Shown in pieces: positions 10,432 to 21,171 of a stretch of DNA of 64,000 bases. Made by a program: the position numbers and the translations under genes. This DNA comes from Vibrio azureus (GTDB lineage Bacteria > Pseudomonadota > Gammaproteobacteria > Enterobacterales > Vibrionaceae). How positions within the stretch are numbered: position 1 is the first letter of the stretch; each line of letters begins with the position of its first letter. The DNA is taken from NCBI RefSeq assembly GCF_002849855.1, contig NZ_CP018616.1:1488001-1552000 (forward strand), given 5' to 3'. The notes beneath the pieces are model-generated. The model did not search any database, was not told where the DNA came from, and worked only from the letters and a program-made list of their open reading frames with translations.

Positions 10432-10458
10432 AAAGGGAAGCATGTTGCTTCCCTTTTT
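10432..10458 (+). terminator. Rho-independent terminator of ybiT
   Basis: AAAGGGAAGCA (10432-10442) pairs with TGCTTCCCTTT (10446-10456) around a 3-base loop, followed by Ts. It lies 9 bp after the ybiT stop codon. Confidence 0.85.
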
Positions 10459-10513
10459 ACGACATCGTATTTTTTGATAACATCGTACTCAAGTGAAGAC
10501 GGGTCTCACAAGC

Positions 10514-12409
10514 CTAATAACGAAATTGAGTCACAATAGCATCCAATTTGAGACTAACCTGGCTGACTTGTTTTGTACAAGTGACAGAGCTTTGGATCTC
10601 TCGATGGGTATCGTTGGCAAGAGATGATATTTGTGTAACATTCCGGTCAATATCTCCAGACACCACAGACTGTTGTTCTGATGCTGTTGCGATTTGTGCA
10701 TTAAGGTCAAATAAATCCTCAATTTGTTGGTTCATGCTGTCAATTGCACTTACCACTTGTTTTGTCTCTTGCTGCGTAGCTTCTGCTTGTGACTGACTCT
10801 CCGACATCAAGCTGACTGTTCGATGAACCTGATCAGTGAGGTTACTGATGGTTGTTTCAATCTGTCGAGTAGACTGATCTGTTTTCATGGATAGATCCCG
10901 AACTTCATCAGCAACGACCGCAAAGCCTCGGCCATATTCTCCTGCTCGTGCTGCTTCGATAGCCGCATTAAGCGCGAGTAAATTTGTTTGCTCTGCTATA
11001 GTTTGAATGGTCGAAATAACGGAGTTTATCTCTCGACTTTGTTCCTCAAGCTGTTGGATAAGCTCCTGTGAGTTTATAATATTTGAGGCAAGAGAGTGCA
11101 TGCTATCACTCGCTTGATGTGTGATTTTTAATGCGCAATGGGAAGCTTCTTTAATTTCAGAAGTATGTGAGGCAGCATATTCAATATTGCGTGTTATCTC
11201 ATTACTTGTTTCAACCAACTCATTAATTGCTGTTGCCACTGATTCTGACTCTATTTTCTGTTGCTCTGCATTTTTAATGCTGTTTTCGGCTGCGTGTTCA
11301 CTTTCCGACGAGCTGTTTAACAGTACTTCTTTGACCGACGCCGCTTCTTTTATTAGACCATGAACTTTATCAATGAATTGATCGAAGGAACGCCCTAATT
11401 GAGCCAGTTCATCATTGCCTTTAGGATTCATCCGCAGAGTAAGGTCACCATTGCCATTAGCGATTTCTTGCATCATGGTATTAATCGCTCTAATTCTGAG
11501 TATGATACTGCGTCCAATGAAAGCGAGAAGCACGGATATAGTAATTGCAATTAAGGCACCAAATAAATGGAGCTGGTTTTTCACATTATTTGAAGCGTCT
11601 AATATTGCGGTTTCAATTTCATCTTGTAACGAAAGAATCTCTTGTTCTGTTTGATGAACCGTTTGGCGAAGTTTACCTCTCAACCCTTCATCAGGCGTCA
11701 TTCCTAACACCTGATAAGCTTGAAATACTTGCGCTAAATCATCCTGATATTGCTGAATAGACGCTTTTAACTGTGTTTGCTGGGGATAGGTTGTTTGAAA
11801 TTTAGCGAGTTCGTTCAATAAAGCTTGTTGATGATGTTGAGTTGGAATGGCTTGGTAGGTTAAATCATGTTCCATTAACGATGAAAAATCGACCTTCGCT
11901 TGCAACTCATTAAGCTGAATAATGTCTTGCTTAAGTTGTTGGCGAGCTTGAGTTAATTGCTGAATTAATGAGTCACTCGATGTGGGTGAGTCAAGCAACT
12001 GTATTTGAGCAACCAAATCGGTAAACATCACTCTATATTGATTGAGAGTTGAACTGATAAGGTCGATCTGCCCGTCAAATTGAAGCCCATGCTCGTGTAA
12101 GCGTTTGTCCAGTGCGGTAAGCCTGTTCGAAAGGACTGCGAATGTCTCATCAAAGCGCGTTTTGTATTTTAAGTTATGGCGTGAGATAAAATCTTTTTCA
12201 AATCGACGAAGGTTAAGAAGATCAACTTCGGCTGCGGTATTTTGAACGGAAGCAACCTCAAGTTCATGTAAATTATTCAGGCTTATTTGTTCAAAGGCAC
12301 CATAAAACAATATTCCGACAATTAATATAGCATTGATTAATATGAATTTAGTACGGATACTAAATTGGTTAAAAATGTGGCTTGGACTCGGAGACCCTAA
12401 CATAGACAT
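10514..12409 (-). CDS. Methyl-accepting chemotaxis protein with helical bimodular-type sensor domain
   Basis: This 631-aa chemoreceptor has TM1 at about 22-40, a helical periplasmic region of about 240 residues, TM2 at about 280-300, a HAMP domain and a long cytoplasmic signalling coiled coil. The hairpin tip contains the hallmark [17 protein letters not shown]. The start of the periplasmic domain ([13 protein letters not shown]) resembles the HBM-type sensors of McpS-like receptors, some of which bind organic acids or polyamines. No CheW-binding pentapeptide is obvious at the C-terminus. It is monocistronic; the ligand is unknown. Confidence 0.88.
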   Translation of the reverse strand: MSMLGSPSPSHIFNQFSIRTKFILINAILIVGILFYGAFEQISLNNLHELEVASVQNTAAEVDLLNLRRFEKDFISRHNLKYKTRFDETFAVLSNRLTALDKRLHEHGLQFDGQIDLISSTLNQYRVMFTDLVAQIQLLDSPTSSDSLIQQLTQARQQLKQDIIQLNELQAKVDFSSLMEHDLTYQAIPTQHHQQALLNELAKFQTTYPQQTQLKASIQQYQDDLAQVFQAYQVLGMTPDEGLRGKLRQTVHQTEQEILSLQDEIETAILDASNNVKNQLHLFGALIAITISVLLAFIGRSIILRIRAINTMMQEIANGNGDLTLRMNPKGNDELAQLGRSFDQFIDKVHGLIKEAASVKEVLLNSSSESEHAAENSIKNAEQQKIESESVATAINELVETSNEITRNIEYAASHTSEIKEASHCALKITHQASDSMHSLASNIINSQELIQQLEEQSREINSVISTIQTIAEQTNLLALNAAIEAARAGEYGRGFAVVADEVRDLSMKTDQSTRQIETTISNLTDQVHRTVSLMSESQSQAEATQQETKQVVSAIDSMNQQIEDLFDLNAQIATASEQQSVVSGDIDRNVTQISSLANDTHREIQSSVTCTKQVSQVSLKLDAIVTQFRY

Positions 12410-12610
12410 ACTCCTAACTAATGACGTTTAATGTGTTTGCACTACGAGAACAATTAAGTGTTCGCAACACAAATAAGCTGGGAGCGATACATCGCCGCTC
12501 ACAAGCAATTTAATAGCACATAAACTATTGTCAATTTAGTCAGTTTTTGCAACTTTGTAAGCAAAGATTCATCTGCCTTACTGATTAATTGGGTATGCAT
12601 CAAATTATTG

Positions 12611-14437
12611 TTATGAATTGTTGAAGTGGATAGGCTTTTTACCTAACCAACTAGTTATTGCATCCAGCATTGTTTGCTTATTGGCTGGCTTGGCAAGAAA
12701 ATCATCCATGCCGACTTCATGACATTTTTGTCGGTCCTCAAAACTTACATTAGCAGTCATGGCTAAAATAGGCAGAGTTCGACCATGTTCATTTAAGTCA
12801 CGAATTGCTTCACAAGCAGAAAAACCATCCATCTCGGGCATTTGTAGATCCATAAGAATAAGGTGAAATGGGTTACGCTTCATCGCTGCAATTGCTTCGA
12901 TGCCATTATCAGCAGTGGTGACTTTAAAACCAGCATGCTCCAGAATGGTTCGAGCAACGAGTTGATTAGCCATATTATCTTCCACTAACAAGATATGTAT
13001 ATTGTTACTGTCAATTCTTTCGCTTAAAGGCAGTTTGCTGTCTTTATGAACCACTTTTTCTTTCATTTGACATGGGATGATAACCGTAAACTCGCTCCCT
13101 TTATTCAGTTCACTATCGATTGCGATAGTACCTTCCAGTAGTTCAACCAGTCGTTTTGTGATCGTCAATCCCATACCGACGCCAGAATAGTGTCGTGTAA
13201 AGGTGGCATCTTTTTGCTTAAAGGGTTGAAAAATTAGCTCTGTATCAGCAGATTCTAAGCCGATACCTGTGTCAGTTACTTGAATACACAGACCATTTGG
13301 GAAATGATGATTTAAAGTCAGTGACACTTCACCCGTGTGAGTAAACTTAATCGCATTATCCAGTAAATTTGTAATGATTTGAGATAATTTACCTTCGTCA
13401 GTATGGGCGACAGACAGCTGCCCTAACTGATTGTTAAAGTTCAAGGTGAGATCTTTCTTACAGCACTCTTTAAGCATGGAAAAAGTCTGATGACCAAGCT
13501 CGGCAACATCAAAATCTTTTTTATCGATGACTAACTTCCCAAGATCCATTTTAGAAAAGTCCAAAATATCATTCAGTTGCTTCAAAAGTAAATGTGCTGC
13601 TTCATCTGCCATATTATTAATTTCTTTGCAGTGAGCTGGAAGAGGTTCTTCTTTAATCAGATCAATGGCACCGATAATGGCATTCATGGGCGTACGAATT
13701 TCATGGCTCATCGTGGCGATAAACTGAGACTTTGCAATATTAGCTGCATCTGCTTCTCTCTTTGCATTTTCTAATTGCTGCTCACGAGTTTTGAGTTTAT
13801 ACAGGTGCTCTTCTAATTGTTCAACGCCGTATTCTAAGCGGGTTACCTCATCAACATTGATGGTGCTTTTATCGCCTTTCCTAGAGTAGATATGTATAAG
13901 TTTTTGGTTAATTCTTGAAAGGGGGGAAAAAATCATCCATTGAGAGATTAAATAAATAAGAAAACTCAGCGAGAGCAGGGTAAGAGCAGTATAGAAACGC
14001 ATCTGTTCAACATGCATATTAATGTCTGCCATCATTTGTTTTTTACTCATGGAAATCTGCATACTGCCTATAGACGACACACCAGAGTCAATAGAATTAG
14101 AAAAATTGAGTGCCATTGGATTGTTATCATGAGGCTTATCACCCCATTTACCGACTTGTTCTCCATAGTTATCAAGAATCGACACATAACATAAATCTGG
14201 GTAGTGCTTGGCCATTAAGGCGAGCTTCTCATTTAACGGTTGTGAGCGGTGAGAGGCAACATCAGGGGAGAGAGCGGCAGTGATCGCTTGAAAGTTCGCT
14301 TTGATTTGTGCATCCATTCGATCTGATAAATACTTGGTTTCAAAGGTTCGTACGACTTCACCAACAACGAAGCTCAAACTGACGGTTAATGCTAATACAC
14401 TGGCCAAGTACTTAAACCAAATGGGTAAACGCTTCAT
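12611..14437 (-). CDS. Hybrid sensor histidine kinase with receiver domain
   Basis: This 608-aa protein has TM1 near residues 8-28, a periplasmic sensor of about 120 residues, and TM2 near 150-172. A coiled linker leads to the HisKA domain with H245 in [10 protein letters not shown], then a HATPase_c domain (N box DNAIKFTH, G boxes DTGIGLE and GVGMGLTI), and a receiver with D530 in LMDLQMPEMDG. There is no Hpt domain, so phosphate must pass to a separate protein. The ATG at 14437 has TAGGAG 8 bp upstream and begins with KRLPIWFKYL; the upstream open 25 codons are low-complexity AT-rich sequence. The sensed signal is unknown. Confidence 0.88.
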   Translation of the reverse strand: MKRLPIWFKYLASVLALTVSLSFVVGEVVRTFETKYLSDRMDAQIKANFQAITAALSPDVASHRSQPLNEKLALMAKHYPDLCYVSILDNYGEQVGKWGDKPHDNNPMALNFSNSIDSGVSSIGSMQISMSKKQMMADINMHVEQMRFYTALTLLSLSFLIYLISQWMIFSPLSRINQKLIHIYSRKGDKSTINVDEVTRLEYGVEQLEEHLYKLKTREQQLENAKREADAANIAKSQFIATMSHEIRTPMNAIIGAIDLIKEEPLPAHCKEINNMADEAAHLLLKQLNDILDFSKMDLGKLVIDKKDFDVAELGHQTFSMLKECCKKDLTLNFNNQLGQLSVAHTDEGKLSQIITNLLDNAIKFTHTGEVSLTLNHHFPNGLCIQVTDTGIGLESADTELIFQPFKQKDATFTRHYSGVGMGLTITKRLVELLEGTIAIDSELNKGSEFTVIIPCQMKEKVVHKDSKLPLSERIDSNNIHILLVEDNMANQLVARTILEHAGFKVTTADNGIEAIAAMKRNPFHLILMDLQMPEMDGFSACEAIRDLNEHGRTLPILAMTANVSFEDRQKCHEVGMDDFLAKPANKQTMLDAITSWLGKKPIHFNNS

Positions 14438-14702
14438 ATTCCATCTCCTAATAACAGCAGCTATTCTTAATTTGAGCTTCAAATTGAGATTAAATATCAA
14501 ATTGAATTTCAAAATGAGAATAAAATGCTTTATCTAAAAAGCAATAAAAAGCAGTGCAGGAAACTTGCCAGCTTAGATGTTTCATTGATTAGTCACGGGA
14601 TATCTTGCAATATAAAAATCAAACTTAGACTATGGTCTAATGTATATTACTACTTCTGTCATCTGTTCAATGTTAAAATTTACCAAAAACTAAGGATGGC
14701 TT

Positions 14703-15419
14703 ATGAATTTTCCATATAGAAATATTGTAGTACTGACAGGGGCCGGTATATCTGCAGAATCAGGAATCCAAACCTTCCGAGCACAGGATGGTCTGTGGGA
14801 AAATCATCACATCGAAGATGTTGCCACTCCTGAAGGGTTTGCTCGTGATCCACAAATGGTACAGCGTTTTTATGATCAGCGACGTGCTAAACTTCTTGAG
14901 GACGCGATAAAACCCAATCAAGCGCATTTATACCTCGGTCAATTAGAATCACAATTAGATGGAAAAGTAACCATTATCACTCAAAACATCGATAACCTTC
15001 ATGAGCGTGGAGGCAGTCATCACATTATTCATATGCATGGGGAACTGTTAAAAGCGCGTTGCTGTGAGTCTGGTCAAGTATTCGAATGTAATGAAGACCT
15101 TGCTCCTGAGTCACTTTGCCATTGTTGCCAAATTCCTTCGCCACTGAGGCCCCATATTGTTTGGTTTGGTGAAATGCCGCTTCAGATGGGAGAGATATAC
15201 GGCTTACTCGAAGAGGCCGATCTTTTTATTTCTATCGGTACATCAGGGCTTGTCTATCCCGCTGCGGGGTTTGTCCATGATGCGAAAATGCACGGTGCGC
15301 ATACGATAGAAATTAATTTAGAACCTAGTGCCGTTGAAAGTGAGTTTGAGGAAAAACGCTACGGTAAAGCAAGTATCGAAGTACCTAAGCTGGTCAAAGA
15401 GTTACTCGGGCAGGGTTAA
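14703..15419 (+). CDS. cobB: NAD-dependent protein deacylase (sirtuin CobB)
   Basis: This 238-aa sirtuin has the NAD-binding [10 protein letters not shown] (13-22), TQNIDNLH (93-100) and catalytic H112 in HMHG. A cysteine cluster at C120, C121, C129, C139, C141 and C142 contains the zinc ligands. Y57 and R60 match the Tyr/Arg pair that lets class III sirtuins remove succinyl as well as acetyl groups from lysines. The length matches the short, cytosolic form of CobB. It is monocistronic with a strong terminator 24 bp downstream. Confidence 0.92.
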   Translation: MNFPYRNIVVLTGAGISAESGIQTFRAQDGLWENHHIEDVATPEGFARDPQMVQRFYDQRRAKLLEDAIKPNQAHLYLGQLESQLDGKVTIITQNIDNLHERGGSHHIIHMHGELLKARCCESGQVFECNEDLAPESLCHCCQIPSPLRPHIVWFGEMPLQMGEIYGLLEEADLFISIGTSGLVYPAAGFVHDAKMHGAHTIEINLEPSAVESEFEEKRYGKASIEVPKLVKELLGQG

Positions 15420-15443
15420 CCCCATCGACGATAAAAACACATT

Positions 15444-15475
15444 AAAAAAGGCATTGAACGTTCAATGCCTTTTTT
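15444..15475 (+). terminator. Terminator of cobB
   Basis: A 32-bp perfect inverted repeat, halves 15444-15459 and 15460-15475, has a GGCATTGAAC-type stem flanked by A6 and T6. The symmetry allows it to work in both directions, although the convergent potD gene ends at 15610. Confidence 0.9.
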
Positions 15476-15609
15476 GAATAATCGGATTTCTTTTTAACTG
15501 TCCAGCTTCATAACCACTCAGTTTTATAGCGATTAAATTTATAACCATTAAGTTTTATAACTTATTCTGAACTATAGTTAATCACTAGAAATCAGATGAT
15601 TATGGACGA

Positions 15610-16647
15610 TCAGTTATCAACTTTCAGCTTTTGGAAGTACTCATCATAGAGAACGCTTGCCTCACCGACTTCGTCTTGCCACGTACCGCTGTCCATGACT
15701 TTTTGAGGAGGAAAGATACGCTCATCGTTAGCAAACTCTTTTGGTAATAGCTTGAGTGCACCTTTAACTGGAGTAGGGTAACCGATTTCAAGAGCAATTT
15801 TAGCCGCGTTCTCTGGGCGCAATAAAAAGTCGATCATCTTATGTGCAGCTTCTTTGTTCTTCGCCCCTGCAGGAATTGCTAAGCTGTCCATCCAAAAGAT
15901 TGTGCCTTTTTCTGGCCAAATTACGTCAATATTTGCACCTTCTTGACGCGCCATGTAAGCAGACCCATTCCAAAGCATACCAAGAGAGACTTCTCCTGCT
16001 AAATAAGGGTTAGCTGGGAAGTCTGAATTAAACACCAAAACATTTGGCATCAGCTTCTTTAGTTCTTCGTAAGCCGCTTTAATCTCATCTGGGTTCGTGG
16101 TATTTGGTGAATAGCCAAGCTTTGTCAACGCCATATGGAAGACCTCACGAGAGTCATCCATTAGCATTAGTTGACCTTCCCACTTACTGTCCCAGAAATC
16201 ATCCCATTTAGAAATGGACGATTTGTCTAGCATGTCTGAATTGATACCAATGCCTGTCGCGCCCCAGATATAAGGAATAGAGTAGCTGTTATTTGGATCA
16301 AAAGGTTTATTCAGATAGTTTGTATCCAACTCAGAAAAATGGGGTAGCTTCTCTTTGTCGATTTCTTGCAACATGCCTTCTTTACGCATTTTGGATACAA
16401 AATAGGTAGACGGTACTACCAAATCATAACCACTGCCCTGAGTTTTCAATTTTGCGTACATACTCTCATTGGACTCATAAGTAGAGTAGATAACTTTGAT
16501 CCCAGTTTCCTTCGTAAAATCCTCAAGAACCTCGTTGGGAATGTATTCTGACCAGTTGTAAAAATACAGTTCTTGATCGGCAGCCATTGCAGGGGTAGCG
16601 ATAAGCGTCGCTGCACACAGTGCGCTTGCGTAGAATTTACTTTTCAT
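15610..16647 (-). CDS. potD: Spermidine/putrescine ABC transporter periplasmic binding protein (copy nearest the terminus)
   Basis: This 345-aa protein has a signal peptide (residues 1-22, ending PAMAA) and the PotD fold: LYFYNWSEYIPNEVLEDF near the mature N-terminus, LVVPSTYFVSKMR, and a C-terminal LLRPENAAKIALEIGYPTPV segment. It binds polyamines in the periplasm and hands them to PotBC. The start at 16647 has GGAAAGAAA directly upstream and yields the signal peptide; an upstream extension to 16728 does not. A terminator lies between it and the second potD gene, so it probably has its own promoter as well. Vibrio species commonly carry two PotD paralogs. Confidence 0.9.
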   Translation of the reverse strand: MKSKFYASALCAATLIATPAMAADQELYFYNWSEYIPNEVLEDFTKETGIKVIYSTYESNESMYAKLKTQGSGYDLVVPSTYFVSKMRKEGMLQEIDKEKLPHFSELDTNYLNKPFDPNNSYSIPYIWGATGIGINSDMLDKSSISKWDDFWDSKWEGQLMLMDDSREVFHMALTKLGYSPNTTNPDEIKAAYEELKKLMPNVLVFNSDFPANPYLAGEVSLGMLWNGSAYMARQEGANIDVIWPEKGTIFWMDSLAIPAGAKNKEAAHKMIDFLLRPENAAKIALEIGYPTPVKGALKLLPKEFANDERIFPPQKVMDSGTWQDEVGEASVLYDEYFQKLKVDN

Positions 16648-16844
16648 TTTCTTTCCGTTTTGTCTAACAAAATACACGTCAATATTAGTCGTTGATAAGG
16701 ACATGTTCCAAGTTGCAATCAGCGTCATACTGTTTACTTAATACTGTTTTTTCAACGTTCACAGGATGAATCCTATACCCAAGAAGTCTCAAGTTGCTGG
16801 GATCTATCGGTAAGCAGCAGACGATGCCGAATTATATCAGTCAA

Positions 16845-16879
16845 TAAAAAAAATAGGCAGAATTTACTCTGCCTATTTT
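16845..16879 (-). terminator. Terminator/attenuator between the two potD genes
   Basis: AAAATAGGCAGA (16850-16861) pairs with TCTGCCTATTTT (16868-16879). Reading leftward, a T-run (A-run 16845-16853 on the plus strand) follows. It sits after potABC-potD and before the second potD, so it should separate or reduce transcription of the distal gene. Confidence 0.8.
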
Positions 16880-16920
16880 GTACTTAATGATAAAGATCCT
16901 GATTCATCGTGTTAATGATC

Positions 16921-17952
16921 CTATTGACCCGCTTTGAGTCGTAAGAAATATTCCTCATATTTCTCTGTCATATCACCAACCGCATCTTGCCATTCCACTC
17001 GATCCAAGTCTTCTTGGGATGGGAACAGTGGGGCGATGTCTTTGAATTTTTCATTAGAGGATTCAACAGCAGTCAGGTAACCCGTATCTTGAGAAATCTG
17101 CACTGCGATTTCTGGGCGAAGTAAAAAGTCGATCATTTTATGTGCTGCTTCGACATTTTTTGCGCCAGAAGAAATCGCAAAATTATCAACCCATCCAATT
17201 CCCCCTTCTTTAGGGAAAATAAGCTTTAAGTTCATATCTTCATTCTGAGCGGCAGCAGCACTACCATTCCAAAGCATACCAACGCCAACCTCACCAGACA
17301 TATATGGCGCACCTGGATTGTCAGAGTTAAAGACCAGAACATTTGGCATTAACTTTTGTAGTTCTTTATATGCTTCATTAATTTCTTTGGGGTTAGCTGA
17401 ATTACCTGAATAGCCCAGCTTGCGTAATGCGATATGGAATACCTCACGAGTATCGTCCATCAGCATAACCTGTCCCTCAAGCTCAGGCTTCCATAGATCT
17501 GCCCAACTTTGAAAATCATTAGGATCGTACATATCTGCGTTGACCGCTAAACCTGTAATCGCGACAACGTGTGGGATAGAGTAGTCGTTGTTCGGATCAT
17601 AGGATTTATTCAGATAGTTTTTATCTAAGTTAGCAAAGTTTTTCAACTTAGATTTATCGATCTTTTGTAGCATGCCTTCATCACGCATCTTGGCAACAAA
17701 GTATGTCGAAGGGACGACTAAATCATAGCCTTTGTTATGTGTTTTGAGTTTTGCATACAACGTTTCATTAGACTCGTAAGTTGAATAGATTACTTTAATA
17801 CCAGTTTCTTTTGTAAATCGTTCTAGGATATTACTATTGATGTAAGGCCCCCAGTTCATAAATACCAATTCTTTGTCATTTGCGGTCGCTGTTCCAGAGA
17901 ACACTGAAAGCGCAAATGCACCACTAGCCAGTAAAGTAGCCCAATTTTTCAT
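16921..17952 (-). CDS. potD: Spermidine/putrescine ABC transporter periplasmic binding protein (copy adjacent to potC)
   Basis: This 343-aa paralog is strongly similar to the other PotD over its length (shared VIYSTYESNE, DLVVPSTYFVAKMR and LMPNVLVFNSD segments). It has its own signal peptide, residues 1-24 ending in GTATA. The differences cluster in the region equivalent to NDYSIPHVVAITGLAVNADMYD, so ligand preference may differ. It follows potC by 98 bp and is probably the last gene of the potABCD operon, ending at the terminator at 16845-16879. Confidence 0.88.
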   Translation of the reverse strand: MKNWATLLASGAFALSVFSGTATANDKELVFMNWGPYINSNILERFTKETGIKVIYSTYESNETLYAKLKTHNKGYDLVVPSTYFVAKMRDEGMLQKIDKSKLKNFANLDKNYLNKSYDPNNDYSIPHVVAITGLAVNADMYDPNDFQSWADLWKPELEGQVMLMDDTREVFHIALRKLGYSGNSANPKEINEAYKELQKLMPNVLVFNSDNPGAPYMSGEVGVGMLWNGSAAAAQNEDMNLKLIFPKEGGIGWVDNFAISSGAKNVEAAHKMIDFLLRPEIAVQISQDTGYLTAVESSNEKFKDIAPLFPSQEDLDRVEWQDAVGDMTEKYEEYFLRLKAGQ

Positions 17953-18049
17953 TTTGACTTAGCTCCAAACCAAGTGTGGTCCAACTGTGGTTGGACGATA
18001 GATGATAAGTAGAAGATTCTACAGCAGTGAATAAAAATAAAACAATGTA

Positions 18050-18820
18050 TTACTTAACTTTTTCTTTAGCGAGTAGTTGCGATAAGATCACAAGAACCAA
18101 GGATACAATCAACATCAGCGTCGCGAGTGCATTGACTTCTGGTGAAATACCGACTTTTACCATTGAGTAAATCTTCAAAGGTAAAATTTCGTACGTAGGG
18201 CCAGTTACAAACGAACTAATGATCACATCATCTAATGACAAAGTGAAACTGAGTAACCATCCAGCAGCAACCGCAGGTTTTGCTAATGGCAGTATGATTT
18301 GCTTTAAGATTACCCATTCACTCGCTCCTAAATCTTTCGCGGCTTCCAGCATTTTGACATCAAAACCATTTAGGCGGCTGTAAACAGTAATCACAACAAA
18401 TGGCAGACAAAAAGTAATATGAGCAATCAGCAAGGTAAAGAACCCAAGTTGTGCGCCTAAAACTAAAAATAGTGCCAGTAAAGAAATTGCCATGACGATA
18501 TCAGGAGACATCATCACAACAAACAGCATGCCATTGACAGCGCTTTTGCCTTTAAAGGAGTATCGAAATAAGGCAACAGCGGTCAGGCTACCAATAATAG
18601 TTGCAGCCGTTGCAGAAAAAACGGCAACATTCAGTGAATGCCATGCAGCTTGCATCAAGCTATCGTTATGAACAAGGGTCTCATACCACTTAGTAGTGAA
18701 ACCGCCCCATTTCATGCCAAATTTATTGGAGTTAAAAGAGTTTACGATCAAAACGACAATGGGCAGGTATAGAAAAGCATACACTAGCGCCATAAAGCTA
18801 AATCTAAACATACGTCCCAT
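18050..18820 (-). CDS. potC: Spermidine/putrescine ABC transporter permease PotC
   Basis: This 256-aa permease has six predicted membrane helices and the EAA loop facing the ATPase ([25 protein letters not shown]). It forms the inner-membrane channel with PotB, driven by PotA. Its ATG shares base 18820 with the end of potB, so the genes are translationally coupled. Confidence 0.92.
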   Translation of the reverse strand: MGRMFRFSFMALVYAFLYLPIVVLIVNSFNSNKFGMKWGGFTTKWYETLVHNDSLMQAAWHSLNVAVFSATAATIIGSLTAVALFRYSFKGKSAVNGMLFVVMMSPDIVMAISLLALFLVLGAQLGFFTLLIAHITFCLPFVVITVYSRLNGFDVKMLEAAKDLGASEWVILKQIILPLAKPAVAAGWLLSFTLSLDDVIISSFVTGPTYEILPLKIYSMVKVGISPEVNALATLMLIVSLVLVILSQLLAKEKVK

Positions 18821-19680
18821 TAGTCTAGCTCCACTTTTTTATTCAACAGTTTTCCAGCTCGGTAGTAAGCGTATAGCATCACTGCCATTGCGAAGGTTAG
18901 GGCGATACTGGTGGCGGCACCAAAAGGCCAATCTCGTGCATTGAGTACTTGGCTTTTAATCACATTCCCAATCAATAGGTTCTTTGCTCCCCCTAGAAGG
19001 TCTGATATATAGAACATACCTAGAGCTGGAAGCAAGACTAATAAACAGCCACCGATGATGCCAGGCATCGTAAGCGGAAGAATGACCTTAAGTATTGTTT
19101 GGAACTTGCTTGCCCCTAAATCTTTTGCTGCTTCTATATATGTGTGATCCAACTTCTCGATCGCCGAATAAAGTGGCAAAATCATAAATGGAAGTAGGAT
19201 ATAGACAAGACCAATCATCACAGCTGTTTCTGTGTACATCAAGCGTAACGGCTTATCAATTATCTCCATAGCCATAAGAGATTTATTCAACACGCCTTGA
19301 GTACCTAGCACTATTTTCAAACCATAAGTACGAATTAAGGAGTTGGTCCAAAAAGGAACAATAACCAAAAACAGCATAAACGGACGCCATTTTTCTGGCA
19401 TCTTGGCAACAAAGTAGGCAAATGGATACCCAATGATCAGACAACATACTGTTGCAATGATCGCCATATAGAAAGAGTGAATCAACACTTTTGCATATAG
19501 CGGATCGAGAAGACGTAGGTAGTTGCTTGAGGTAAAGGTTAAATCAATCAGGTTTGCTTCATCACGCGTTAAAAAGCTCGTAATTATAATCATTACGTTG
19601 GGAACGAGAACAAATAACGTTAACCAACCTACAATTAGAGCGATGATCGCATTCTGAAGATTAAGCTTCTTGCGTATCAT
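18820..19680 (-). CDS. potB: Spermidine/putrescine ABC transporter permease PotB
   Basis: This 286-aa permease has a first helix near residues 12-32 and five more further on. The EAA loop is [25 protein letters not shown]. It pairs with PotC as the membrane channel. It overlaps the end of potA by 20 bp and the start of potC by one base, a tight operon. Confidence 0.92.
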   Translation of the reverse strand: MIRKKLNLQNAIIALIVGWLTLFVLVPNVMIIITSFLTRDEANLIDLTFTSSNYLRLLDPLYAKVLIHSFYMAIIATVCCLIIGYPFAYFVAKMPEKWRPFMLFLVIVPFWTNSLIRTYGLKIVLGTQGVLNKSLMAMEIIDKPLRLMYTETAVMIGLVYILLPFMILPLYSAIEKLDHTYIEAAKDLGASKFQTILKVILPLTMPGIIGGCLLVLLPALGMFYISDLLGGAKNLLIGNVIKSQVLNARDWPFGAATSIALTFAMAVMLYAYYRAGKLLNKKVELD

Positions 19681-20776
19681 TTAATACCACCTCCCAGCTC
19701 TCAACCCAAGTAATGGCAACTTTTTGGCCGAGTGAATGGTCGACATCTGGATCATCTTCGTTGAAAAACTCACTGACCATAACTCGCATACCAGAATCTA
19801 ACTCAATGACGGAGTCCAGCGTCATACCTTTATAGGTTCGTTCTGTAACGTGTCCGACAATGCCTTTTTCTTCAGATTCTTTAATTTCTTCGATTCTCAA
19901 ATCTTCTGGACGAAGGAGTACTTGGAACTTATCACCGGCTTGTGCTGGCTTGTTGTAGTAGACAACAGAGTCAACGCCTTCAATTTCTGCTCGAATACGA
20001 TTTTCGTCAATGCGCTCGATCATTGTGGCATTAAATACGTTAATTTCACCGATGAAACGAGCAACAAACAAGTTCTTCGGCTCTTCATAGATTTCACGAG
20101 GTGAACCATCTTGCTCAATAACGCCATCACGCATCACGATAATACGGTCAGACATCGAGAGCGCTTCTTCTTGATCATGTGTGACAAAGATAAAAGTGAT
20201 GCCAAGTTGACGCTGTAATTGTTTGAGCTCAATTTGCATTTGCTTACGTAACTTATAGTCAAGTGCAGAGAGAGATTCATCGAGCAGTAATACTTTTGGC
20301 TTATTCACGACAGCTCGTGCAATCGCAATACGCTGCTGTTGACCACCTGAAAGCTGGTGTGGTTTACGGTGAGCCATTTTCTCAAGACGAACCATTCGCA
20401 GTGATTCCATCACTCTTGGCTCGATTTCAGAAGCGGGCGTTTTTTGCATGCGCAGACCAAAAGCCACGTTATCAAAAACGGTCATATGCGGAAAAAGCGC
20501 ATAACTCTGGAAAACAGTATTGACGTGCCTCTGCTCAGCAGGAACCTGGGTTACATCTTGTTCACCGATAGTGATTTGGCCAAGGTCTGCAGTTTCAAAG
20601 CCCGCAATCATGCGTAACACTGTCGTCTTACCACACCCTGATGGACCAAGAATGGTCAGAAACTCACCATGATTAACATCCAGATTTAAATTACCGATGA
20701 TTTCTTTACCATCGAAACTCTTACTTATACCAGATAGACGAACTACTGGCTTTCCTGCTTGCTGTTTAGCGTTCAA
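19661..20776 (-). CDS. potA: Spermidine/putrescine ABC transporter ATPase PotA
   Basis: This 371-aa ATPase has Walker [10 protein letters not shown] (44-52), the Q-loop, signature [14 protein letters not shown], and Walker [12 protein letters not shown]. The serine after DE is also found in E. coli PotA. The C-terminal third is the TOBE-type regulatory domain ([11 protein letters not shown]). It energises polyamine uptake at the cytoplasmic face. It is the first gene of the leftward potABCD operon. Confidence 0.93.
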   Translation of the reverse strand: MNAKQQAGKPVVRLSGISKSFDGKEIIGNLNLDVNHGEFLTILGPSGCGKTTVLRMIAGFETADLGQITIGEQDVTQVPAEQRHVNTVFQSYALFPHMTVFDNVAFGLRMQKTPASEIEPRVMESLRMVRLEKMAHRKPHQLSGGQQQRIAIARAVVNKPKVLLLDESLSALDYKLRKQMQIELKQLQRQLGITFIFVTHDQEEALSMSDRIIVMRDGVIEQDGSPREIYEEPKNLFVARFIGEINVFNATMIERIDENRIRAEIEGVDSVVYYNKPAQAGDKFQVLLRPEDLRIEEIKESEEKGIVGHVTERTYKGMTLDSVIELDSGMRVMVSEFFNEDDPDVDHSLGQKVAITWVESWEVVLNDTQEA

Positions 20777-21171
20777 CGTCTGTATTTCTCCCAGATCTTT
20801 ATTGGGTTTGCACCAAATGAGATGACAAATGTCAGTCAGTTTGAGGCGCGCATCATAATCACCAAAATGGTGAATTCAAAGCATTTTCTTATCTTGAAAC
20901 AGAAAAATTTTTGCAGCATCAAGTAAAGTTTTCTTACTATGTTGTTTTTCCGGCGTATTTACCGTTTACACTGCATCATGACAACTGAGTGAGATATTAT
21001 AAATCTTTCAATTACATAGACTTTGAAATGATTAATTATCAACCAAAAGACAGATATTGCAAGTCGTAGTTTGAGTAAGGTTTTAGACATAGCAAAGATT
21101 TGATTTATAATGGTGCCTTTGTGATTTCACAAGATGATCGTGTCACTGAGCAAGTTAAACTTGGATTAAGT
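20777..21171. other. Intergenic region between divergent potA and membrane protein genes
   Basis: This AT-rich stretch of 395 bp should hold the leftward pot promoter and a rightward promoter. An open frame begins with TTG at 21100 upstream of the chosen start of the next gene. I see no operator or RNA motif that I can name. Confidence 0.4.

Noticed and set aside
14455..14530. Repeated CAAATTGAGA-like words upstream of the hybrid kinase
   Set aside because: Irregular AT-rich low-complexity sequence without a consistent unit.
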